DNA of 11,106 nt from Nitrosotalea sp. (GTDB lineage Archaea > Thermoproteota > Nitrososphaeria > Nitrososphaerales > Nitrosopumilaceae): the NCBI GenBank assembly GCA_023252335.1, contig JAJPEA010000054.1, positions 1-11,106 of the forward strand, in the 5' to 3' direction. Positions 7,284 to 11,106 of this stretch are shown in pieces. Under the pieces are notes generated by a model, which did not search any database, was not told the DNA's origin, and saw only the letters and a program-made list of their open reading frames with translations. Position 1 is the first letter of the stretch. The number at the start of each line of letters is the position of its first letter. The position numbers and the translations under genes were made by a program.

Positions 7284-7289
7284 TTTAAT
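7284..7289 (+). promoter_or_regulatory. TATA box of the DUF1512-zinc ribbon operon
   Basis: TTTAAT centred about 28 nt upstream of ATG 7315; the predicted transcription start falls within about 3 nt of the ATG. Confidence 0.5.
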
Positions 7290-7314
7290 TTGGTAAAACC
7301 GAATCTTTTCACTA

Positions 7315-8436
7315 ATGGATTTTTTAGGTACAAATTTGGACAAGCTTTTCAGTTCTACTGATAATTCTAATCCTTTGATGTGGATGGTTTGGATTCTACC
7401 AATCTTTGTCTTTATGCTATATGGTCAGAGAATCCAGCTTCATGTCACCTCATCTGAAATCAACAAGGGACTGGAGAAGCTAAAGCTATACCGAGATGAT
7501 ACCAGAAAAGAACTAATTTCTTATGTGAAAAATAATGTAAAATCTTCTGTAGATCCTACTGCGTTTCTTGATAAATATTTTGAATACTTTACAATAATGC
7601 CAGTTGACATGGACCCAAATGGTATTGTGCCAAAAATAAAACACATCATGAGGACAAGAGAAGACTCGACTCGTACACAGGTAAAAGCCCTGTCTCCAAA
7701 TCTAAGCCAGATGGAGGCAAGTCAGATAATAAATATTTTAGAAGCTGTGACAACACTGCACATGTTGTACAAGATGGTACGACACTTTTTCCTTACTGCA
7801 AAAAAACAAAACAACTTTCCATTGATACTTCCTTTGCAGATGATGATGCCGTTCATCCTCGAAGAGGCTGAAGCGCTCAAGGTTGCAGTATCTGCATTCA
7901 AGCAGGGACAACCAATAGGCGATGGAATTGGTCCAATGGTTGTTGGTACAATGATGCTTGGTACAGAAAAAAAATCTGTTGCACTTGAAACTGTCCAGAG
8001 TGAAAAAGAGTTTGAAGGAAGAAAATTGTATCTGGTAAAGGCAGAAGGCCCTGCCGCAACTGTTGGAAGGCCTGCTGATACACTTGAGAAAATAATTTCA
8101 GAAAATAAACCTGACATTATAATAATGGTTGATGCTGCCTTGAAGCTGGAAGGAGAAGATACTGGCTCTATTGCACAAGGATTCGGAGCTGCAATAGGGG
8201 GAGTTGGCACTGAAAGATTCCAGATAGAAGAAATTGCAACAAGACACAACATTCCAATCCATGCCATAGTGGTAAAACAGTCAATCAAAGAGGCAATTAC
8301 ACTGATGAGAAAAGAGATTGCTGATTCTTCTGAGCGCGTATTATCACAGGTTTACGATGTCATAAGGGAGAACACCAAACAAGGCCAATGTGTACTGGTA
8401 ATTGGGGTTGGAAACACGCTGGGCGTATCACAATGA
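7315..8436 (+). CDS. DUF1512 family archaeal membrane protein with GPR/HybD-like C-terminal domain
   Basis: A 373-residue protein matching the archaeal DUF1512 family (about 370 residues, function unknown). One transmembrane helix (about 21-37) is followed by a mostly helical region (45-198), and then an alpha/beta domain (199-373). That domain has 'GDGIGPMVVGTMMLG' (202-216), 'KPDIIIMVDAAL' (265-276), 'GEDTGSI' (280-286), 'GGVGTE' (295-300), 'IPIHAIVV' (313-320) and ends in 'VLVIGVGNTLGV' (360-371). These segments parallel the spore protease GPR and hydrogenase-maturation protease folds, in a permuted order; D203 and D273 correspond to the two GPR catalytic aspartates. Protease activity is inference. 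The stop overlaps the next gene's start (ATGA), so the two are probably translationally coupled. Confidence 0.8.
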   Translation: MDFLGTNLDKLFSSTDNSNPLMWMVWILPIFVFMLYGQRIQLHVTSSEINKGLEKLKLYRDDTRKELISYVKNNVKSSVDPTAFLDKYFEYFTIMPVDMDPNGIVPKIKHIMRTREDSTRTQVKALSPNLSQMEASQIINILEAVTTLHMLYKMVRHFFLTAKKQNNFPLILPLQMMMPFILEEAEALKVAVSAFKQGQPIGDGIGPMVVGTMMLGTEKKSVALETVQSEKEFEGRKLYLVKAEGPAATVGRPADTLEKIISENKPDIIIMVDAALKLEGEDTGSIAQGFGAAIGGVGTERFQIEEIATRHNIPIHAIVVKQSIKEAITLMRKEIADSSERVLSQVYDVIRENTKQGQCVLVIGVGNTLGVSQ

Positions 8437-8621
8437 ATCTCTTCAAGAAAAAAGAAGAGGTGCTGGATCCGTATACTGTGGAACAATGCAATGTCTGTAG
8501 TAAAAAATCAACTAGAAAATTCCAGGAGGGGGACTATATCTTCAAGGTGACAGACAAGTGCCCATCCTGTGGAAATGGACAGATGATAATAGACAAGATC
8601 TTTGGCGAAGTTCGCAAGTAA
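8433..8621 (+). CDS. Small zinc-ribbon protein
   Basis: A 62-residue protein with two CxxC knuckles, C19-C22 ('CNVC') and C43-C46 ('CPSC'), 20 residues apart: a one-zinc ribbon. The linker 'FQEGDYIFKVTDK' forms the expected beta strands, and the N-terminus is charged (MNLFKKKEEV). I choose ATG 8433, which overlaps the DUF1512 stop by four bases (ATGA), over a GTG at 8388 that would sit within the upstream gene and add 15 unlikely residues. The tight coupling suggests a partner or adaptor of the DUF1512 protein; no specific function is recognisable. A T-rich stretch right after the stop ends the transcript. Confidence 0.85.
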   Translation: MNLFKKKEEVLDPYTVEQCNVCSKKSTRKFQEGDYIFKVTDKCPSCGNGQMIIDKIFGEVRK

Positions 8622-8631
8622 GGTATCTGCG

Positions 8632-8672
8632 TTTTTTGCTAGTTTGCATCATTTTTCTTGTTTATTTTATTA
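8632..8672 (+). terminator. T-rich archaeal terminator after the zinc-ribbon gene
   Basis: Begins with a T6 run (8632-8637), then T5 (8652-8656) and further T-rich tracts to about 8672, just downstream of the stop at 8621. Archaeal polymerase stops at such oligo-T tracts without needing a hairpin. It also separates this operon from the convergent COG4705-type gene. Confidence 0.5.
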
Positions 8673-8727
8673 TTCAAACCAGACATTTAGCTAAAGTGAC
8701 ATACATGTACTAGAATATTTTTTATTA

Positions 8728-9528
8728 TCACGCTTGGTCTTCAAAATTATTCTTTTTAATAACATCTTTTTTTGTTATCGTTAGATAGATGACTGTAGCC
8801 AAGATCGTAACAAGAAAAATCGTGCTTGTTATTACGGTTCCCAATCCCAAGCCGCCATTGTTCAAGTCTTGAGAGAGATAGTCACCTATCGAAGCCCCCA
8901 GGGGACGAGTTAAAATGTACGCTATCCAAAATGCCAAAATAGCATTTACCTTGAAAACGAAATGACTTATTGCAACAGATGCAATTAGAACGCCAAAAAT
9001 GATTGCAGAAAGTAGGTAGCCAAGGTTTATGGTCTCAGCCAATAGGTCACCTGCAGCGGTTCCAAGTGCAAATGTAAACAAAATGGCTAGCCAGTAAAAC
9101 GCCTCTCTTCTAGTAGTGATGATTGTATGTATTGACAATGTTTTTTCTTTCTTATACCAAACTGCAAAGACTATTGAAAGTGTGACGGCAAAGATTGTGA
9201 TAGTTATAGTCAAGGGTACCCCAAATCTGTCAGTCAAATTATCTGTGATGAGAGTTCCTACTATGCTGATTAGGACAACTGCAAGCCAGTAGATTCCAGG
9301 CACATATTTTTTGGATTTGAACTGAAAGACTAGTGTTGCAGCAAGTAATACTCCCATGATTAGAGTTACTCCGTCAAGTCCAAGATTCAAATTCGTATCT
9401 AAAAAATCAGCACCTGTTTCACCAACAGTGGTGCAGAGAATCTTGATTACCCAAAAAAACAACGTGATTTCAGGCACCTTGTTTAGCATTGTCCGAGCCC
9501 TTGACTGGGGAGGATCTTTATCTTTCAT
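8728..9528 (-). CDS. COG4705-type polytopic membrane protein with fourfold internal repeat
   Basis: A 266-residue integral membrane protein resembling COG4705 proteins that are widespread in bacteria; function unknown. About eight helices arise from four copies of a two-helix unit. Each copy carries W-x9-G-x4-D-x-L with identical spacing: W26/G36/D41/L43, W81/G91/D96/L98, W146/G156/D161/L163, W201/G211/D216/L218. Copies 1-2 and 3-4 are 55 residues apart, the middle pair 65, joined by the conserved 'SIHTIITTRREAFYWLAI' linker. The four aspartates near helix ends suggest a pseudo-fourfold channel or transporter, possibly for cations; this is inference. The close likeness to bacterial forms suggests lateral transfer. 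Start ATG 9528 has a TATA-like box about 26 nt upstream, with a perfect inverted repeat abutting it, so it looks individually regulated. Confidence 0.85.
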   Translation of the reverse strand: MKDKDPPQSRARTMLNKVPEITLFFWVIKILCTTVGETGADFLDTNLNLGLDGVTLIMGVLLAATLVFQFKSKKYVPGIYWLAVVLISIVGTLITDNLTDRFGVPLTITITIFAVTLSIVFAVWYKKEKTLSIHTIITTRREAFYWLAILFTFALGTAAGDLLAETINLGYLLSAIIFGVLIASVAISHFVFKVNAILAFWIAYILTRPLGASIGDYLSQDLNNGGLGLGTVITSTIFLVTILATVIYLTITKKDVIKKNNFEDQA

Positions 9529-9550
9529 TTTTTTCCACTATGTGTAGTTG

Positions 9551-9558
9551 ATATTAAT
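9551..9558 (-). promoter_or_regulatory. TATA box of the COG4705-type gene
   Basis: ATTAATAT on the minus strand, centred about 26 nt from ATG 9528, so the message would be leaderless. It touches the inverted repeat at 9558-9578. Confidence 0.45.
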
Positions 9559-9578
9559 TAGAATGATGAACATTCTAA
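9558..9578. promoter_or_regulatory. Candidate operator: perfect 8-bp inverted repeat abutting the TATA box
   Basis: TTAGAATG (9558-9565), spacer ATGAA, CATTCTAA (9571-9578): a perfect dyad of 21 bp. It occupies the BRE position just upstream of the TATA box of the COG4705-type gene, where a bound dimeric regulator would block or assist TFB. The layout fits a winged-helix regulator (for example DtxR-, ArsR- or PadR-like), but no regulator is encoded nearby and the family cannot be told. Confidence 0.5.
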
Positions 9579-9681
9579 ACGTTTTTCTTTTCAATTTGAG
9601 GTTTTCTATCAATTATAGGATTTGTTATGCTTTCATTATTTCTTGTAGCCGTGGTACAGAAGACATGATCTACCGGTATTC

Positions 9682-9688
9682 TTTTAAG
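9682..9688 (+). promoter_or_regulatory. Probable TATA box of the CxC mini membrane protein gene
   Basis: TTTTAAG-like element about 33 nt before ATG 9718, implying a 5' leader of only about 8 nt. ACGGT occurs twice (9691-9695 and 9701-9705), exactly one helical turn apart, between it and the start codon; significance unknown. Confidence 0.35.
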
Positions 9689-9717
9689 CAACGGTGTGGT
9701 ACGGTACATGCCAAAAC

Positions 9718-9963
9718 ATGAAAACACTCGGTGCCTCGTTCATTGTATTGGGTTTGCTTGTAACCATACTTGGATATGGACTGCATGAATCTGGCACGTG
9801 TAACTGTAGCGGTACCCACACTGGTGCTCTGGCTGGATGTCATTGCACAAGTACTTTACAGCAAAGCATTGGTGATACCCTAGTCTATGCAGGGCTTGCA
9901 ATTGCAGGCAGTGGCATGGTGATATTTACAATGTGGTGGAGAAAGAAGATTATCTTTAACTAG
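9718..9963 (+). CDS. Two-helix mini membrane protein with CxC...CxC loop
   Basis: An 81-residue hydrophobic protein not recognised as a known family. Helix 1 spans about 4-21 and helix 2 about 52-73, ending in 'WWRKK', which by the positive-inside rule places both termini in the cytoplasm and the loop outside. The loop (22-51) contains C28, C30, C41 and C43 in a C-x-C-x10-C-x-C arrangement plus H34 and H42, which could bind a metal ion or form two disulfides. I start at ATG 9718 because it gives a compact helix 1; a GTG at 9694 would add eight residues but lies only about 10 nt from the TATA element. It stops 11 bp from the convergent methionine aminopeptidase gene. Divergent from the COG4705-type gene across about 190 bp. 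Confidence 0.65.
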   Translation: MKTLGASFIVLGLLVTILGYGLHESGTCNCSGTHTGALAGCHCTSTLQQSIGDTLVYAGLAIAGSGMVIFTMWWRKKIIFN

Positions 9964-9974
9964 TCTTCAAAATT

Positions 9975-10871
9975 TTACTGTGTACTAGTAGTTATGAGAA
10001 CACTATTCTCTTGTGGGATAAACGTGTGCTCTGCCTGTGCTACTCTTTCCCCTTTTGACTCGACTAGTATTGGGTATGCCCTGACAACTTTGTTCTTGAT
10101 CAGTCTGTCTACAAGATCTCTTGCAGTCTTTTCATCATATTCTGGGATGAACCATCGTAGTGCAAATGGAAGCATGTTGAACTTTTGCCATATGAAATCA
10201 ATCATCTTGTTTGCCTCTTCATCCTTTGTCCTTTTTCTTGTAACAAGGGAAAAGATGTTCTTTATTTTTCCCTCTCGCACAAAGCCTGATCCGTCTGGGG
10301 TTGTGACAAATGGCTCACATGCATATGCCTCTGTTGACTGGAATGAAAACGAACCAATGGACCAGATGTTTGGAACTGATTTTCCTGCATGAATTGTATA
10401 TTGTTCAAGAGAGTGACCACTTAGATTTGCAATGGGTATTCCACCCATTTGTTTTGTAGTGTTCTCTATTGTCTTGCCAACATCACTTGATTTTGCACCG
10501 ACTCGTATCATTGACATGGCCTCCCTTAGTGCAGATTCTGCTGCCTGGACTAGATAGTCATATTTTGGATCATAACAGACTGTAACTGCAGTATCTGCAA
10601 TGTAGCCATTTATCTGAACACCCAAGTCAATTTTTAAAAGATCAGTGTCCTTGACTATTGTCTTGTCATTTGGCTCTGCGGTATAGTGTGCCGCAATCTC
10701 ATTTAGACTGACATTTACTGGAAATGCGCACTTGGCGCCTCTGCTTGTAATTTCTTTTTCAACGGAATTGCATATTTCTTCCAAGGTAGAGCCAACATGA
10801 TTTTTTCTTCTAGCATTCTCTCTTACCTCTGATGCTATCTTTCCTGCATTGATGTAATCTTGTAATTGCAA
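9975..10871 (-). CDS. map: Type II methionine aminopeptidase
   Basis: Removes the initiator methionine from new cytosolic proteins. At 298 residues it has the archaeal type II size, and all five dinuclear metal ligands are in place: D82 ('KIDLG'), D93 ('IADTAV'), H153 ('SGHSL'), E186 ('ACEPF') and E281 ('VAQAEHTF'). H62 ('IAAHYTA') and H161 ('TIHAG') are the usual active-site histidines. The helical insert of type II enzymes lies at about 206-265. The start is TTG at 10871: a TAA lies in frame just two codons upstream, so no earlier start exists, and TTTAAA (10898-10903) sits about 29 nt before it. E186 is preceded by Cys where Ile is commoner ('YAIEPF'). Head-to-head with tRNA-Pro. Confidence 0.95.
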   Translation of the reverse strand: MQLQDYINAGKIASEVRENARRKNHVGSTLEEICNSVEKEITSRGAKCAFPVNVSLNEIAAHYTAEPNDKTIVKDTDLLKIDLGVQINGYIADTAVTVCYDPKYDYLVQAAESALREAMSMIRVGAKSSDVGKTIENTTKQMGGIPIANLSGHSLEQYTIHAGKSVPNIWSIGSFSFQSTEAYACEPFVTTPDGSGFVREGKIKNIFSLVTRKRTKDEEANKMIDFIWQKFNMLPFALRWFIPEYDEKTARDLVDRLIKNKVVRAYPILVESKGERVAQAEHTFIPQENSVLITTSTQ

Positions 10872-10897
10872 CGATTATGCCTTAATTTGGTTTATTA

Positions 10898-10903
10898 TTT
10901 AAA
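10898..10903 (-). promoter_or_regulatory. TATA box of the methionine aminopeptidase gene
   Basis: TTTAAA within an AT-rich run, centred about 29 nt upstream of the TTG start at 10871; predicted transcription start within about 4 nt of the start codon. Confidence 0.5.
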
Positions 10904-10955
10904 ATCATCACAGTCCGAGAAGATTAAATTGGGACATTTTTGTGCAAATCACATC

Positions 10956-11029
10956 GGGATCGTGGTCTAGCTTGGTATGATTCGGGTTTTGGGTACCTGA
11001 GGTCGTCGGTTCAAATCCGGCCGATCCCA
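10956..11029 (+). tRNA. tRNA-Pro (anticodon TGG)
   Basis: A complete cloverleaf: acceptor GGGATCG (10956-10962) with CGATCCC (11022-11028); D arm GTCT...TGAT; anticodon stem CGGGT (10983-10987) with ACCTG (10995-10999), loop TTTGGGT holding anticodon TGG at 10990-10992; T stem GTCGG/CCGGC around loop TTCAAAT (11010-11016); discriminator A at 11029. It reads CCA and, by wobble, other CCN proline codons. No intron, and CCA is not encoded. The U13/U22 non-pair in the D stem also occurs in other tRNA-Pro genes. An AT-rich AGATTAAATT (10921-10930), about 30 nt upstream, is the likely TATA box. Confidence 0.96.
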
Positions 11030-11106
11030 CTTTCATTTGTAGCTAAGATAACTAGGCTTGATTCAAGTCAGACACAATTCGCAATCGCAAAGTGTATCTT
11101 GGTTAA

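Larger units (their letters stand above)
6859..7314. other. Region without an intact gene: divergent promoters and short ORF remnants
   Basis: This stretch holds the possible N-terminal extension and start region of the minus-strand oxidase, a TATATT element (6978-6983) reading toward a short plus-strand ORF at 7004, the frameshifted zinc-finger-like ORF listed separately, and two small hairpins: CGACA/TGTCG (7033-7046) and CATGTG-GCAA-CACATG (7119-7134). A further plus-strand ATG frame of 40 codons (7157-7279) encodes a Cys/His-bearing peptide I do not recognise. The promoter of the DUF1512 gene closes the region. I see no tRNA, RNase P or SRP RNA signature on either strand. Confidence 0.5.

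Noticed and set aside
8388..8432. GTG start for the zinc-ribbon protein within the DUF1512 gene
   Set aside because: The 15 extra residues are an out-of-frame reading of the DUF1512 C-terminus; the ATGA overlap start is far more natural.
9649..9704. Near-repeat GTGGTACAG / GTGGTACGG upstream of the mini membrane protein
   Set aside because: Nine bases with one mismatch, 45 bp apart, not symmetric and easily due to chance.
11030..11106. Possible gene start after tRNA-Pro at the window end
   Set aside because: A short frame stays open to the edge, but there is no promoter, start or motif I can support; a CTTGA/TCAAG dyad is too short to mean anything.

Overview
The window reads as a piece of an AT-rich archaeal chromosome, most likely from a marine or soil ammonia-oxidising archaeon (Nitrososphaerota/Thaumarchaeota, Nitrosopumilales-like). 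Reasons: an archaeal type II methionine aminopeptidase, a DUF1512 protein (a family known to me only from archaea), a tRNA gene without an encoded CCA, TATA-like boxes about 24-30 nt upstream of most start codons (leaderless layout), frequent TTG/GTG starts, and exported proteins with many N-glycosylation sequons. No ammonia-oxidation gene is present, so the placement is inference.

Layout. Positions 1-5024 are a minus-strand block about the cell envelope: a small SRPBCC protein, a membrane GT2 glycosyltransferase and a membrane-anchored HtrA protease lie close together as a probable operon (about 4964 down to 2165). A membrane-anchored PQQ-type sugar/aldehyde dehydrogenase and a secreted glycosylatable beta-sandwich protein follow. 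Transcribed divergently from the SRPBCC gene is a free-standing tRNA-binding (Trbp111/MetRS-beta-like) protein; it converges on a minus-strand FAD-linked GlcD-type oxidase (5419-6858).

Positions 6859-7314 are not explained by intact genes. They hold the start region of the oxidase, remains of a possible small zinc-finger gene split by a frameshift, and a hairpin with a GCAA loop. Next, on the plus strand, is a DUF1512 membrane protein (7315-8436), overlapped by ATGA with a 62-residue zinc-ribbon protein. After a T-rich terminator region comes a minus-strand COG4705-type eight-helix membrane protein, whose promoter carries a perfect 8-bp inverted repeat, and a divergent two-helix mini membrane protein with a CxC/CxC loop. 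Methionine aminopeptidase (minus) and tRNA-Pro(TGG) (plus) end the window.

Most notable: (1) the soluble half of the DUF1512 protein resembles spore protease GPR / hydrogenase-maturation-protease folds, but with the first strand and its GxGN loop moved to the extreme C-terminus, as in a circular permutation, while the two aspartates matching the GPR catalytic pair are kept; (2) the COG4705 protein is a clean fourfold repeat of a two-helix unit with W-x9-G-x4-D-x-L in each copy; (3) the frameshifted small zinc-finger-like ORF. I saw no CRISPR array, insertion sequence, phage gene or defence locus.
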